Shown here in pieces: positions 37,479-47,744 of a stretch of DNA of 64,000 nucleotides. Source of the DNA: Pirellulaceae bacterium (lineage in GTDB: Bacteria > Planctomycetota > Planctomycetia > Pirellulales > Pirellulaceae); NCBI GenBank assembly GCA_022448315.1, contig JAKVCA010000024.1, forward strand, positions 1 to 64,000, read 5' to 3'. Under the pieces are notes generated by a model. The model was given only the letters and a program-made list of their open reading frames with translations. It was not told the DNA's origin and did no database searches. Numbering within the stretch: position 1 is the first letter of the stretch; each line of letters starts with the position of its first letter. Made by a program: the position numbers and the translations under genes.

Positions 37479-38369
37479 TCAGACAGAGTAACCCACAGAC
37501 TCAACCAGTTCAGTCATGCCCATCCGGTCGAATGCCCGACGCCATCGTTTGTCACCCTCGGCATGAATGGGCGAGGGAGGCCTCAGATTTTGCTTCGCCC
37601 ACTGAACCGCCTCGGGCGGCGCGTTCCGATTCTCCAAGGCGTAGATGCGATCGAGTTCTTGCTGGGGAGCCTTGCAGTACGCTTCGTGTTTCACGCAAAT
37701 ACTTCGCTCACCGTAGGTCGCGGCGGCATCTTGATGCACTTTTTCAAAGGTATACCGCCAAACCAACAGCACCCGTTCAAGATCCGTAGGCGCGGGCAGG
37801 TTTTCTGCCTCATACTCCTTCAGAATGAGTTCAGAAATCGGATAGCTTGACCATGCGGAGCGATCAGAGCACTTTCCAAAAAAGATGCGTTTTGGCCCCA
37901 TCTTTTTCTCGTATCGCCGCCCTTTACCGAAGAGATAGGAGACGGCCACCGAACGAGGATCACGAACCAGATGGACAAATCCCGCATCCGGAAACAACTC
38001 GTGCACGCGTCGAACCTTGCCGTACAACCTGGTAAATTTAGCAGCCACCGGTTCCGGCCTTAGCAGGATGTACTTGAGATAGTCCTCGACAATTTCGGGA
38101 AAGCCACCCGTAAATTCCAACGTTGCGTCTTTTGGAGCACCGTCGTTCAAAACATCGGTCGGCTCCATGTCGCGTTCGGCAAAAAAAGCCTCACGTGCCT
38201 TCCGTACTTCAGCAAATGCATCCACATCGCGAGCCCCACTGCCCCCTCCAACCGCCGCCTGCTTCGCGGCTGCCAAGGGCTCGTACCAGCAGGTGAGTTG
38301 AGGATCCTGAGTCAAAGCATCGTACGTGATTGTGGTTCCCGATCGACGCATACCTTGCAATATCAACAT
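37479..38369 (-). CDS. Sulfotransferase
   Basis: A 296-residue PAPS-dependent sulfotransferase-fold protein (PF00685/PF13469). The 5'-phosphosulfate loop is LQGMRRSGTT at the very N-terminus; the 3'-phosphate motif is VHLVRDPRSVAVSYLFGKGR near residue 135. The start ATG at 38369 shares one base with the TAA stop of the upstream gene (TAATG), so translation is coupled; ATG at 38381 lies within the upstream gene. As it closes a glycosyltransferase set, its acceptor is probably a cell-surface glycan. Acceptor not known. Confidence 0.88.
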   Translation of the reverse strand: MLILQGMRRSGTTITYDALTQDPQLTCWYEPLAAAKQAAVGGGSGARDVDAFAEVRKAREAFFAERDMEPTDVLNDGAPKDATLEFTGGFPEIVEDYLKYILLRPEPVAAKFTRLYGKVRRVHELFPDAGFVHLVRDPRSVAVSYLFGKGRRYEKKMGPKRIFFGKCSDRSAWSSYPISELILKEYEAENLPAPTDLERVLLVWRYTFEKVHQDAAATYGERSICVKHEAYCKAPQQELDRIYALENRNAPPEAVQWAKQNLRPPSPIHAEGDKRWRRAFDRMGMTELVESVGYSV

Positions 38370-41300
38370 TACGCAGAGCACTCCGCACGCTCAAGCCGGC
38401 TCAAAATGAGCTGAATAAAATCCTGCTTGGTTTCGGTCCAAGCCATCTGCAAGCGACGACGCTCCACTCCTGAGGTCATTTGGCGTCGGAAATCATCATC
38501 GCACATCCGCTCAATGCATTGCCGAAGCGAATCAACAGGCGTTTCCAGACGCGGTACGCCAGACGCGATCTCTTCATTCCAGACTGCGGGCACAAGCAAG
38601 CCATCCACGCTGTCTGACACATTCTCATTCATCGGTGGAAAGTCATTTGTGATGCACGGCAGCCTCAAAGCGATCGCCTCGGAATGATGAAGTCCCAAGC
38701 CTTCCCAACGTGTTGGGGCCAGCAGAACATCAGAATCAGCCATCAGTCGGTAATGCTCTGCATCAGGCAAATCATCAACAATCAATCGTATTCGGGAGTC
38801 CGCCCTTTTGAGCCGACGGGCCAGACGTCGACCATGCTTCGGATGCTGAACCTTCAATATCAGCCGCGCCCGCGGGTCCTCAACTTGCTGAAACGCTTCC
38901 AGCACTTCAGACGTGGGCTTTCGGTCCGAAAGATAACCTCCCGGATAAAAGAACCTCACTTCATTGTCCGTTCGTGTCATATGCTCAAGTTCACATAGTT
39001 CAGGAGGACATCCCCATCGGACCAAAGGACTGGAGATCCCCAGGCCCTCGTATCTTTTCTGCTCGCACGCCGTCAACGAATAGATGACGTCATAGGCCTC
39101 TTTGGCACCGGCAACGTCCCCCGGCCCAAACGCCTCCCAGACGAACCTGCCGATTGTCTGAATCCCCCGCGCTCGTAACGCGGCAATTTCAGGGAACTGC
39201 AAATTTTGATCGCAAAGCACGGCATCGAGTCGATTTTCTGCAGCCCATCTCAAATACTCTTGTTCCGGAATCTGAAATTGAGATGCCGGCGTGATACCGT
39301 CCTGATCCCAAACCCCGGTGCGATCGATGAACGATGATTTCACAAAGGAATCTTTCGTGGGCCGTGCAAGGATAAACGTCTCGAACCCGGCTTCTTCCAG
39401 AGCAGAGCGTATTCGGCGTCCCACCACCGCTTGACCGCGATTGAACCAATAGCAGACGATCCCGATTCGACCCAACTTGCCATCACGCCGCGCTTTGTGC
39501 GTCGAAAAATGTGTCGTGGATTGCGTTTCAATCACATCCTCAAATGACGCGAGATTTGCGATTTCGTTAACGATTTCATCCGGAACAAGCATTGATCCCG
39601 GCGCATCGAATTCACGATCTCGATTTGGGAAAGGCAAGTGCAGTCTTTTATTCTTGCACTCTTTGTGCCATCTCGACCACGCCTTCTTGTACTGTTCTCG
39701 AACCGGAGAGACGCCCTCCAGAAGCGTCACACCATGCTCCTGATTATTCGTGAGGCTTCCTTCCGCATACAGACAGACCATGAGGATCCTCTGCACTTCA
39801 CAAAGACCGGGGCCCAATCTGAGTGAGACTCGACGAAGAAGTTCACTGTCTCCCCCGAATCGGACCGAGTCCCAAAACCCAATGTCTGAAAGAAGAAGAT
39901 CCCGTTCCACCAGTAACGAAATCATGGCCTTCTTGGAAATTCCATCATAACTGTAGTTGCTGACATCACTGGGATAGGCAAACTGGGCCTCGCGGTCCAA
40001 GCGAATCATGTAGCCAATCGTCGCTTGACACTTGGGGTCTTTTAAAATCGGCTCAACCTGCTCGGCAAGACGATTGGGTGTTGCGATGTCGTCCGCGTCA
40101 TGCCCCGTGACGAACCTGCCTGTCGCAGCCAACAATGCACGATTCTTCGAAACGTAAGGGCCCACGTTTCTGGGATTGTGAAGCACTCGCACACGGTCGT
40201 CCCTTGCCGCGATCTGATCCGCGATCCTTCCTGTTTTGTCCGAACTGCAATCGTTGACGATGATCAGTTCAAAATTACTCCACGTCTGTTTCAGTATGGA
40301 GGTCGCGGCAAGTTCAAGTGTGGACTCTGCGTTGAAGGCCGGCATGATGACCGATACCTTCTCCGGACAACTTTCAAGCATTGCTGGAGTTTCAAACTCC
40401 CACCGATCGAACCTCTCCTCATTGCCCGGTCGCAAACTGATTTTGGGTAATCCACTTGCGTGGGCCCAGCGATTCATAGCCGGCAACCACGCCTCATCCG
40501 AACTGGCATGCAACGCTTCGAACAGGTCAACGGCACAGGTTGGGCCATGCCGATTCAGGATGTCAGTTGCGGACTCGAGTCCATCGGCCTGATAGGCGAG
40601 GTACGCATCACAAACCGCTCGCTTCGACCTGCCGAACCAACTGGACCAACCACCTGATTTTGCAAACTTTCGTCCAGCAATGCGCAGTAACATTTCCGCA
40701 ACCAAAATGGGCGAGAACAAAACGCATCCCGGTACCGCAAGCCATCGCAGGCGTTTGATTCGCTGACGCAGTTTACGATTCTTGATCGTCAATCTGACGA
40801 TCGGTAGCGATTGTTTTGACTTTTCACGACTGGATATCGATGTCGCATTGTGCTGATTGTCAAACTCGGCAATAGCGGTTTCAAGGTCACCCGCAGCACC
40901 GACCCGTTCGATGAATTCCGGAAAACGCTTCTGAATGTCACGGATATCGATCGTCATCTGATGAGGTTTGTCGCGGAGAAATGATCGAATGTTCTCGTTG
41001 ATGGTTCTCGCCAGTTCGCCACCCGCATGTTCGTGAGGCAATTCATGCCGCATGACGCCCTGATCGAACGCCTGAATCAACGAACCGTGGTGATGCCAGC
41101 GGCGATCATAACTGGCCCCTACCTCAGCTTCGTCTCGGGTCAAATGAACGTAAAACGCGCGATCGCCGTACTTGGCCTGCAATCGCCCGAGAAACCAGGC
41201 AAGACGATTGTCGACTTCGATGTGTCCGCTCGGAAAATCTGTCCGATCGTCACCAAGCTTCGTGACTCGTGTCTCATGACCGCTCGTGAAATTTGAGAAA

Positions 41301-41464
41301 TGTTCACAAGCCTTAGCGAAGGTCACCGACCCACACCGGCCGGTACAAAGGACGAATACGTGATCGAAAGAGGCCAGACGCTGGCCCGCGGCGTTTAACA
41401 TCCTCGGTTTCAAACCCTCTGGACCGCTTTTATTATCAGAATTCAAGGCTTCCATTCCTTGCAT
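38369..41464 (-). CDS. Three-domain sulfotransferase-like / GT2 / GT4 glycosyltransferase fusion
   Basis: A 1031-residue protein. Residues about 30-185 form a sulfotransferase-like domain with a P-loop (VFVLCTGRCGSVTFAKA) and a second RD motif (YVHLTRDEAEVGASY). A hydrophobic segment at about 240-265 may anchor it. A GT2 (GT-A fold) domain at about 370-595 has VSVIMPAFNAES, IIVNDCSSD and the DxD-like HDADD. A GT4 (GT-B) domain from about 690 to the end has TRWEGLGLHHSEAIALRLPC, the E-x7-E motif. It is downstream of the GT2 gene by 10 bases and upstream of a sulfotransferase by a 1-base stop/start overlap. ATG at 41464 is used; ATG at 41455 is the alternative. Confidence 0.85.
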   Translation of the reverse strand: MQGMEALNSDNKSGPEGLKPRMLNAAGQRLASFDHVFVLCTGRCGSVTFAKACEHFSNFTSGHETRVTKLGDDRTDFPSGHIEVDNRLAWFLGRLQAKYGDRAFYVHLTRDEAEVGASYDRRWHHHGSLIQAFDQGVMRHELPHEHAGGELARTINENIRSFLRDKPHQMTIDIRDIQKRFPEFIERVGAAGDLETAIAEFDNQHNATSISSREKSKQSLPIVRLTIKNRKLRQRIKRLRWLAVPGCVLFSPILVAEMLLRIAGRKFAKSGGWSSWFGRSKRAVCDAYLAYQADGLESATDILNRHGPTCAVDLFEALHASSDEAWLPAMNRWAHASGLPKISLRPGNEERFDRWEFETPAMLESCPEKVSVIMPAFNAESTLELAATSILKQTWSNFELIIVNDCSSDKTGRIADQIAARDDRVRVLHNPRNVGPYVSKNRALLAATGRFVTGHDADDIATPNRLAEQVEPILKDPKCQATIGYMIRLDREAQFAYPSDVSNYSYDGISKKAMISLLVERDLLLSDIGFWDSVRFGGDSELLRRVSLRLGPGLCEVQRILMVCLYAEGSLTNNQEHGVTLLEGVSPVREQYKKAWSRWHKECKNKRLHLPFPNRDREFDAPGSMLVPDEIVNEIANLASFEDVIETQSTTHFSTHKARRDGKLGRIGIVCYWFNRGQAVVGRRIRSALEEAGFETFILARPTKDSFVKSSFIDRTGVWDQDGITPASQFQIPEQEYLRWAAENRLDAVLCDQNLQFPEIAALRARGIQTIGRFVWEAFGPGDVAGAKEAYDVIYSLTACEQKRYEGLGISSPLVRWGCPPELCELEHMTRTDNEVRFFYPGGYLSDRKPTSEVLEAFQQVEDPRARLILKVQHPKHGRRLARRLKRADSRIRLIVDDLPDAEHYRLMADSDVLLAPTRWEGLGLHHSEAIALRLPCITNDFPPMNENVSDSVDGLLVPAVWNEEIASGVPRLETPVDSLRQCIERMCDDDFRRQMTSGVERRRLQMAWTETKQDFIQLILSRLERAECSA

Positions 41465-41474
41465 GAAGTCACTG

Positions 41475-42542
41475 TCACGCCGCGTTTCGGGAACCCGCGT
41501 TTTGAGGATCTGTTGTGTGCTCAACAGACTCTGATTTTGATTCGGTCGCGTTTTCGTAGAGTTTGGAGCGCAGCCCAAACATGGCTTGCAGACGGCCAAC
41601 AGCCCAACCCATCGACCGAGTCGCCATCACCAACGAAGCCACTCCCAACACCGGAAAGACCATCAACAGGCCGCCGAGAATGAAACGCAACACCGCACCC
41701 AGGGTCGTCATGAATGCGAGTTTGGGTGTCATGGTTTGATGTTTGAAATGAAAATGGGTGATGGACTGCGAAGCGCCTCGCCAAAACTGATACTTCAACG
41801 TAAGCCGTCCGGGCCCCATGATCTCGTAAACGACCGCTTCGGAGCACCAGGAAGACTCTCCCCCCATCTGAAGTGTCTTGCGGTAAAAATCGGTGTCTGA
41901 GCCTCCGGTCACAAGCAAAGATTCGTCAAATCGTACTCCTGACTGCCGGGCCCAATCCAAATCACAAAGCCAATTGTTTGTGACGATCGTCGGACGCCGA
42001 CCGTGTTCCGGCCACTCAGCGGCCGCCCGGTTTTTGCGGAATTGCCGAGCTGCAAGACTACGGTTGATCAATTTTTGAACAGGACCGTAACTGGCATCCG
42101 CCGGGGCAACGTTGACTGGGCCACCCACCAGAGAGGCGCCTGTTTTCTGCCAGTGATCCACGAGACGGATTAGCCATTTTTCATCAGGATATTCATCGTC
42201 ATCGATGAAGCAGAGTGCCGACCCGTCCATGGCAACAGCCTCATCCAAGGCGCGATTTCGGGCGACGGGAATACCAGGCCGAGGTTCGATCACGTAACGG
42301 AGATTATCGATTTTTTCCTGATAACTTGCCACAAGCTCTTGGGCTGAACCGTCTTTATCGTTATCAACAATCAGAAGGACCGTTCGAAACTGCAGGGGCA
42401 ATTCCATCCGCTGGAACTCCTGAAGCAAACGTTCAAGGGTCTCACTTCGATGGCAAGTCAGGGCCGAAACAACCACTGTGGGCCGTTGCTCTCGAACGTC
42501 CGAGGCTTCTCCGAAAGACGTGTCGTTCGTCAAATTTGACAT
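41475..42542 (-). CDS. GT2 glycosyltransferase with C-terminal membrane helices
   Basis: A 355-residue inverting glycosyltransferase of family 2 (PF00535). The nucleotide-sugar region is VVVSALTCHRSETLERLL with IVDNDKDGSA; the metal site is the triple Asp of LCFIDDDEYPDEKW. Two hydrophobic helices at about 275-310 (LAFMTTLGAVLRFILGGL and VFPVLGVASLVMA) suggest action at the membrane. It is first in a three-gene set and 10 bases before the fusion gene. Probably builds a surface polysaccharide or lipid-linked glycan. Confidence 0.9.
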   Translation of the reverse strand: MSNLTNDTSFGEASDVREQRPTVVVSALTCHRSETLERLLQEFQRMELPLQFRTVLLIVDNDKDGSAQELVASYQEKIDNLRYVIEPRPGIPVARNRALDEAVAMDGSALCFIDDDEYPDEKWLIRLVDHWQKTGASLVGGPVNVAPADASYGPVQKLINRSLAARQFRKNRAAAEWPEHGRRPTIVTNNWLCDLDWARQSGVRFDESLLVTGGSDTDFYRKTLQMGGESSWCSEAVVYEIMGPGRLTLKYQFWRGASQSITHFHFKHQTMTPKLAFMTTLGAVLRFILGGLLMVFPVLGVASLVMATRSMGWAVGRLQAMFGLRSKLYENATESKSESVEHTTDPQNAGSRNAA

Positions 42543-43001
42543 ATGCCAATCCTAAGCATTTCCTGGAAAGAGCTTCTTACTTTCCAACGTCAGGCAATCC
42601 GTAGCCCGACGCGAACTTCCGACAATTCACGATGAACTCGGTATCGGGACCGATCGCAAAAGGTTGAATGCCGCGGCATCATAGAGAGGCGTCAAGCAGA
42701 GCGAAAGGTCAATTTTTGACCCAAGACCCCGGGCTCAAAACTCGCCAAACAAGCTAGCAGTCACCGCGCATGGCAAAAACTCGTGCCAACATCCTCCCGA
42801 TGGGAGGGGGGAATCTTCAGGGACGACTTGAAGCTTCGGCAAGGCTCCACTCACCGCGGGCTGGACAAGGGGCCCGGCGAAATGGGGGAATGAGTGAATT
42901 TCATGAAGTCTCGTGGACACGAGGCACTGGACCTTGATAATCGATAACGCAGACTGACGATTTTTTGCGACTGCCCGGCCATCCGCACACAAGATTGAAA
43001 C
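42543..43001. other. Divergent region upstream of GT2 and phosphodiesterase genes
   Basis: This 459-base stretch is divergent promoter sequence. An 85-codon minus frame at 42735-42992 shows no domain or Shine-Dalgarno sequence and is left out. Confidence 0.55.
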
Positions 43002-43829
43002 ATGAATAAGACCATTGCCGCGATTGCTATCGTACTGTCTCCATTTCTAGCCGTCCCGGGCTATGGACAGTTGATCGTTGCCCACCGCGGTTCCTCTCAT
43101 ACCGCACCCGAAAATACACTTGCTGCTTTCCGCCTTGCTTGGCAGGAAGAGGCCGATGCCATCGAGGGTGATTTTTATCTGACCAAAGATGGGGAAATTG
43201 TCTGCCTGCATGACAAAAACACGAAACGAACGGCGCCTGGCCAAACCGTTCTCGATGTGGCGAAATCAACGCTCGCCGAATTACGCGGGCTTGATGTTGG
43301 CTCTTGGAAAGACAAGCGATACGCCGGCGAGAAAATTCCGACCCTGCACGAGGTTCTGGCAACCATTCCACTTCAGAAGAAGATTTTTATCGAGGTGAAG
43401 TGCGGTCCCGAAATCACACCGATTCTCAAAAAACAGCTCGAAGCCTCCAACCTGAAATCGGAGCAGATCACGATTATCTGCTTCGACGAGAAGGTCGTTC
43501 GGGAGTGTCGCAATGAGATGCCGCAATACCAAGCGAACTGGCTGACCAGCTATAAGCGGACCAAGGAGCGCGGCGTGTGGATCCCTGCGGCCGATGAAGT
43601 GGTTAGAAGGGTCAAAAAGTCGGGGGCAACCGGCCTGGGAACCCAAGGCAATACTGAGGTGATTGATGAACGGTTTGTCGACATTCTCCGGGAGGCTGGA
43701 ATTGAGCTTCACGTCTGGACGATTAACGATGCCAAGCAGGCTCGCTATTTTTCCGGACTGGAATTTGAGTCGATCACCACCGACAAACCGGCGGAAATCC
43801 GCGCTGCGCTCCCTTACCCCCTGAAGTAG
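43002..43829 (+). CDS. Exported glycerophosphodiester phosphodiesterase
   Basis: A 275-residue GDPD-family enzyme (PF03009) with a signal peptide ([18 protein letters not shown]), so periplasmic or secreted. Catalytic landmarks: [15 protein letters not shown], the metal-binding pair in [11 protein letters not shown], the His in [10 protein letters not shown], and the Glu in FIEVKCG. It hydrolyses glycerophosphodiesters to glycerol-3-phosphate and an alcohol. It is monocistronic and converges on the BNR protein gene; two weak hairpins (43844-43874 and 43889-43908) lie in the 81-base gap. Confidence 0.93.
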   Translation: MNKTIAAIAIVLSPFLAVPGYGQLIVAHRGSSHTAPENTLAAFRLAWQEEADAIEGDFYLTKDGEIVCLHDKNTKRTAPGQTVLDVAKSTLAELRGLDVGSWKDKRYAGEKIPTLHEVLATIPLQKKIFIEVKCGPEITPILKKQLEASNLKSEQITIICFDEKVVRECRNEMPQYQANWLTSYKRTKERGVWIPAADEVVRRVKKSGATGLGTQGNTEVIDERFVDILREAGIELHVWTINDAKQARYFSGLEFESITTDKPAEIRAALPYPLK

Positions 43830-43910
43830 GGCGGCAGATAAATTGGGCGAATTCGCCGCCTCGTGATTCGCCCACAACCGCAAAAGGCGTCGCACTTTTT
43901 ACTGCGACAA

Positions 43911-46900
43911 TCACTTGCCGGTTTCGAGCATTGGGTCAGGCTTCACTTCGAAACCCTGCTCGTACTCTTCACCGTTGACTTTGAGCACAGCGTAGTATCT
44001 TCCTGGTTTGAGTGCTGACCCACCATTTCGTCGTCCCGGTCCCCCGCGTCCTGTTCGACGGCCACCGTCAAATGAACACACCAGACGATGCACCCCTTGT
44101 TCGCTGGGCGCTTCCAACTTCATCATTTCCTTGTTCGCGCTATCGTAAATCTTCAGTTCAACCTGTTCGGCCTCCAGCGCCTGCCCGAGCGAGTAGGTAA
44201 TATGAACGCCATTCGGGGGATTCTCACTTTGAAATTTGCGATCACCTGAGGTTGTCTCGCCTCGAACCATCTGCCACTTGATGGCATCTTGAACGCGGAA
44301 CAGATAAGCCTCTTCCTCTTGGGTGGCTTCAGAGATTTCATGCAGCGGTGTCACGTCATCGAGGATGTAAAAGCCCTTCGCATGCGTTCCCACCACAAGG
44401 TCTCGATCGCGAGGGTGGATGACAAGATCATGCACTGCGACGCGCGGAAGGCCTTTCCCCAGAGTTTCCCAAGTCTTTCCACCGTCAATCGTCGCGTAGA
44501 CACCAAGTTCGGTACCGACGTAGAGGACATTTTCATTGGCTGGATCTTCTGCAACGACATTGATCGGTTCGTCAGGAAGGTTGCCCTTAATTTCAATCCA
44601 GGATTCGCCGTGGTTGGTCGTCTTGAAAATGAAAGGGCGAAAATCATCCTCCCGGTAGCCTGTAAATGTCGCGTAGGCTTTCCCCTCACCGTGTCGGCTC
44701 TGGACGACGCGACTACACCACCAGTCAAGAGGTTTGAAAGGGAGCGAGTCCGACACCCTCGCCCAGCTGTTACCTCCATCTTTCGTCCATTGCAACAAAC
44801 CATCGTCCGTGCCCACCAGGAGATTGCCGGGCTTCAAGGGCGACTCTGAAATCGTGGTGATCGTGCAATGCGGTACATTACCGGCAATGCGACTGGGGTC
44901 TTGGCGAGTCAAATCAGGGCTGATGACCTCCCAATGATCGCCGTGGTTCCGAGAACGAAACAACTTGTTGCCGCCGAAGTAGATGACACGAGAGTCGTGA
45001 ACCGATTGAACAATCGGCGAATTCCAGTTGTAGCGATCTGCTAATCCGTCGGGATCACTTTGAGGCGGTCTTATCCCTTTTCGTTCGCCTGTTGAGCGTT
45101 GCAAGCGATAAATGTAGCCAAATTGCGATTCGGCAATCACGACTTCAGGATCGGTTGGATCGACACAAACATAGAAGCCATCGCCTCCCCCAACTCGATA
45201 CCAGTCCCAGACCTGTACCCCACTCGGGTTACGGCTCCGGTTTGGGCCACCAAACGTTCCATTGTCCTGAAGCCCTCCGTACACATGGTAAGGCTGCTGC
45301 ATGTCGACACTTACCGTGTAAAACTGTGCAGCGGGCAGGTTGAAAAACTGATCCCACGTCTTGCAGCGATCGTGCGTGATATGCAAACCACCGTCATTGC
45401 CCAGCAGAATCTGGTTGGGATTTTCAGGATTGATCCAAACGGCGTGATGGTCCACGTGCACACTCCGCGCCCCGTCACCACTCCATGTCTTCCCACCGTC
45501 TTCGCTCGTGTAGAAAGGCACACCGCACATGTAAAGACGCTGATCATCCGTAGGATCGACCCGGATCTGCCCGTAATAGTAGGCCGGCGAGCCTCCCACA
45601 GGCTTCTCATTTACCTGAACCCAGGTCCGGCCACCATCCTCACTGCGATACACTTCCCCTCCGACCTCTCGTAAGACACTCCCCGGCAGGGTCACGGTTA
45701 CTTCCCGGGTTCCCTCTCCCTCACGAATCACGAGACGGAACTGATCCCCAGGCCGTAATCGCCCGAGCGCGTCCACAATATCCTGCGAGGATTGAACGTC
45801 CACGCCTGCGAACGAGATGAGTTCGGAGTCTGCCTTGAGGCGGGCCCGAGCGAGCGCACTGTTTTCAGCCACTTTAGTAACCGTCGCTACACCTTCCGAG
45901 AAACGAACGGAAAGCCCGATGGACAGTTCGACGCTGCCGTCCTCCTGTTGGGTCAATCCTCCTAGCGCCGTTGTGTCCGCGACCCTGTTCTGATTTGAAA
46001 CGGTCGCATAAACGATCTTTGGATCCTTGCGGAAAATATCCAAGCCAATTCGCCCAATGTCACCGGTCGGAAGTCCTGCTTCGACACGTTGCCAACTGTC
46101 CCCACCGTCTTGCGATCGATAGATTGCCGACCCCGGACCGTTTCCGTCAAAGTTCCAGGCCCGACGCAAACGCTCATAGCTTGCGGCCAAAAGGTTATTG
46201 GGTTGCCGTGGATCGATCACGACGTCGACCACTCCAACCTCTGGGCTGATGTACAGCACTTTCTCCCAGCTCTTTCCGCCGTTTCGGGTCCGGAAAAGCC
46301 CACGTTCTTCATTGGACGAATACAGGTGCCCCAAGGCGGCGACGTAAACGACATTGGGATTCGTCGGATGAACCACAATTCTTCCGATATGATGAGAATC
46401 CGGAAGTCCCATATTCTTCCAAGTTTTCCCTCCGTCGTCCGATTTGTAAACGCCATCCCCCCAGTAGGAACTGCGTTGATTGTTGGCTTCCCCCGTCCCA
46501 ATCCATATCGTGTCAGGTTTTGAAGGCGAGACTGCGACGTCACCAATGGACGTGGTTCCATATTGGTCAAAAACGCATTCCCATGTGGTGCCGCGATTGA
46601 CGGTTTTCCAAAGCCCGCCCGAAGCCGCAGCAGCAAAGATCACGGCATCATCGCGTGGGTCGACTGCGATATCCACAATTCGCCCACTCATCACCGTCGG
46701 GCAAAGCCATCGCCAATCGAAAGCCTCATTCCAAGGATGCTTTTCGGTGGCTTCCTCCTCAACGACTAGCGAATCAGATTCGCTCTGCACCGATTCCTGC
46801 GTCTCTTTTCCTTCGTCCGCCGATTCCGTTTTAGAATCTCCGTCCTTCTCTTGCGTTTCACTGACCGATGACTTCTCTGTGTCTTGTGAACTCTCTGTGT

Positions 46901-46985
46901 CCTGCAGAGCTCGCGCCGGATTGTCGCTGTTCGCGATCATGTAGACCAAGAGTGTCACAAGAGGTAACAGTGTCGCTTTTTTCAT
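43911..46985 (-). CDS. Exported BNR/VPS10-like beta-propeller protein with inserted PDZ domain
   Basis: A 1024-residue exported protein. After the signal peptide (to about DNPARA) comes a Ser/Glu-rich linker (about 20-80). BNR/sortilin-type repeats follow (SDDGGKTWKNMG, RNGGKSWEKV, QDGGDSWQRV, EDGGRTWVQV, TKDGGNSWARV, IDGGKTWETL), forming one or two large propellers. Between the early and later repeats, about residues 335-420, lies a PDZ-like domain with VATVTKVAENSALARARLK, unusual within a propeller. A C-terminal strand-rich segment follows. Homologues are annotated as glycosyl hydrolases or sialidase-like but no catalytic set is visible. The start is ATG 46985; 46997 is an alternative. Confidence 0.85.
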   Translation of the reverse strand: MKKATLLPLVTLLVYMIANSDNPARALQDTESSQDTEKSSVSETQEKDGDSKTESADEGKETQESVQSESDSLVVEEEATEKHPWNEAFDWRWLCPTVMSGRIVDIAVDPRDDAVIFAAAASGGLWKTVNRGTTWECVFDQYGTTSIGDVAVSPSKPDTIWIGTGEANNQRSSYWGDGVYKSDDGGKTWKNMGLPDSHHIGRIVVHPTNPNVVYVAALGHLYSSNEERGLFRTRNGGKSWEKVLYISPEVGVVDVVIDPRQPNNLLAASYERLRRAWNFDGNGPGSAIYRSQDGGDSWQRVEAGLPTGDIGRIGLDIFRKDPKIVYATVSNQNRVADTTALGGLTQQEDGSVELSIGLSVRFSEGVATVTKVAENSALARARLKADSELISFAGVDVQSSQDIVDALGRLRPGDQFRLVIREGEGTREVTVTLPGSVLREVGGEVYRSEDGGRTWVQVNEKPVGGSPAYYYGQIRVDPTDDQRLYMCGVPFYTSEDGGKTWSGDGARSVHVDHHAVWINPENPNQILLGNDGGLHITHDRCKTWDQFFNLPAAQFYTVSVDMQQPYHVYGGLQDNGTFGGPNRSRNPSGVQVWDWYRVGGGDGFYVCVDPTDPEVVIAESQFGYIYRLQRSTGERKGIRPPQSDPDGLADRYNWNSPIVQSVHDSRVIYFGGNKLFRSRNHGDHWEVISPDLTRQDPSRIAGNVPHCTITTISESPLKPGNLLVGTDDGLLQWTKDGGNSWARVSDSLPFKPLDWWCSRVVQSRHGEGKAYATFTGYREDDFRPFIFKTTNHGESWIEIKGNLPDEPINVVAEDPANENVLYVGTELGVYATIDGGKTWETLGKGLPRVAVHDLVIHPRDRDLVVGTHAKGFYILDDVTPLHEISEATQEEEAYLFRVQDAIKWQMVRGETTSGDRKFQSENPPNGVHITYSLGQALEAEQVELKIYDSANKEMMKLEAPSEQGVHRLVCSFDGGRRTGRGGPGRRNGGSALKPGRYYAVLKVNGEEYEQGFEVKPDPMLETGK

Positions 46986-47214
46986 GGAGAATCTCATTGC
47001 CGCGCAGGAGGATCGGAGACGTTGGAATATCAAAGATACAGTATGGTTACGGGTTTGCATCCGGGCCACGGTAGAACCGTTAAAAACGTCATAAGCCAAC
47101 GTGGCTTAACCCGCACAGAAAATCGACGCCGAGGAATCAATCAAGCGTCGACGCCGAAATCAGACGCCCCTAAAATCATTGAGAAGAAGCCGAGAAGCGT
47201 ATTCGCTTGGGCGA

Positions 47215-47661
47215 CTAACGCACGACGCCAATGGTCAGCAGAAGATTCGCAAAGATACGCTGATCGGCAGTCGCAACTGTCAAAACAACGTCGGAAGAGG
47301 CGGATTCATCGTAAAATTTGAAACGCTCGAGGCGGTCCAAGGCGACCGACGGTCGAGTCTCCCGCTCCAGAAGTCGTTCAAATTCGGACCAGATCGCCGG
47401 GTCTTCCGTTAGCGAGTAGGGGCCCTCGGTCGGATAGTCCATTACGGTGGCCCCTTCAACCGGTATGGCCGACAACAACGCTTCAAGCACTTGCGTCACG
47501 GTGACGACCCCCGGCGACAAGTTGAGCTGGACCAATTTGGAATTCGCACCGCAGCGGGTCCGGAAAGGGAAATTGCCATCCGCAATCAGCACTCGCGAAC
47601 TATGCCCCGCTGCTCCAAGCGATTCAAGAATCTCAGGATGCAGTAACTGTCCGCGTAACAT
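47215..47661 (-). CDS. RbsD/FucU family sugar mutarotase
   Basis: A 148-residue protein matching the RbsD/FucU family (PF05025), which interconverts pyranose and furanose or anomeric forms of fucose or ribose. Visible: MLRGQLLHPEILESLGAAGH at the N-terminus and VLIADGNFPFR with the Asp, and a late Tyr/Phe-rich strand. It lies between the BNR protein gene and the SdrD-like gene on the same strand. Length is normal (about 140). FucU is the closer fit of the two by the first 40 residues, but the sugar is unproved. Confidence 0.87.
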   Translation of the reverse strand: MLRGQLLHPEILESLGAAGHSSRVLIADGNFPFRTRCGANSKLVQLNLSPGVVTVTQVLEALLSAIPVEGATVMDYPTEGPYSLTEDPAIWSEFERLLERETRPSVALDRLERFKFYDESASSDVVLTVATADQRIFANLLLTIGVVR

Positions 47662-47744
47662 TGACCCTGTCTCCCTCAGGACGTCCCGATTCCAAACGGT
47701 TACTCATCGATGTTTTGTGGAACTCGAGACAAAAAGTGGGTATC

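Noticed and set aside
42735-42992. Minus-strand frame of 85 codons
   Set aside because: Intergenic, no domain or ribosome site.
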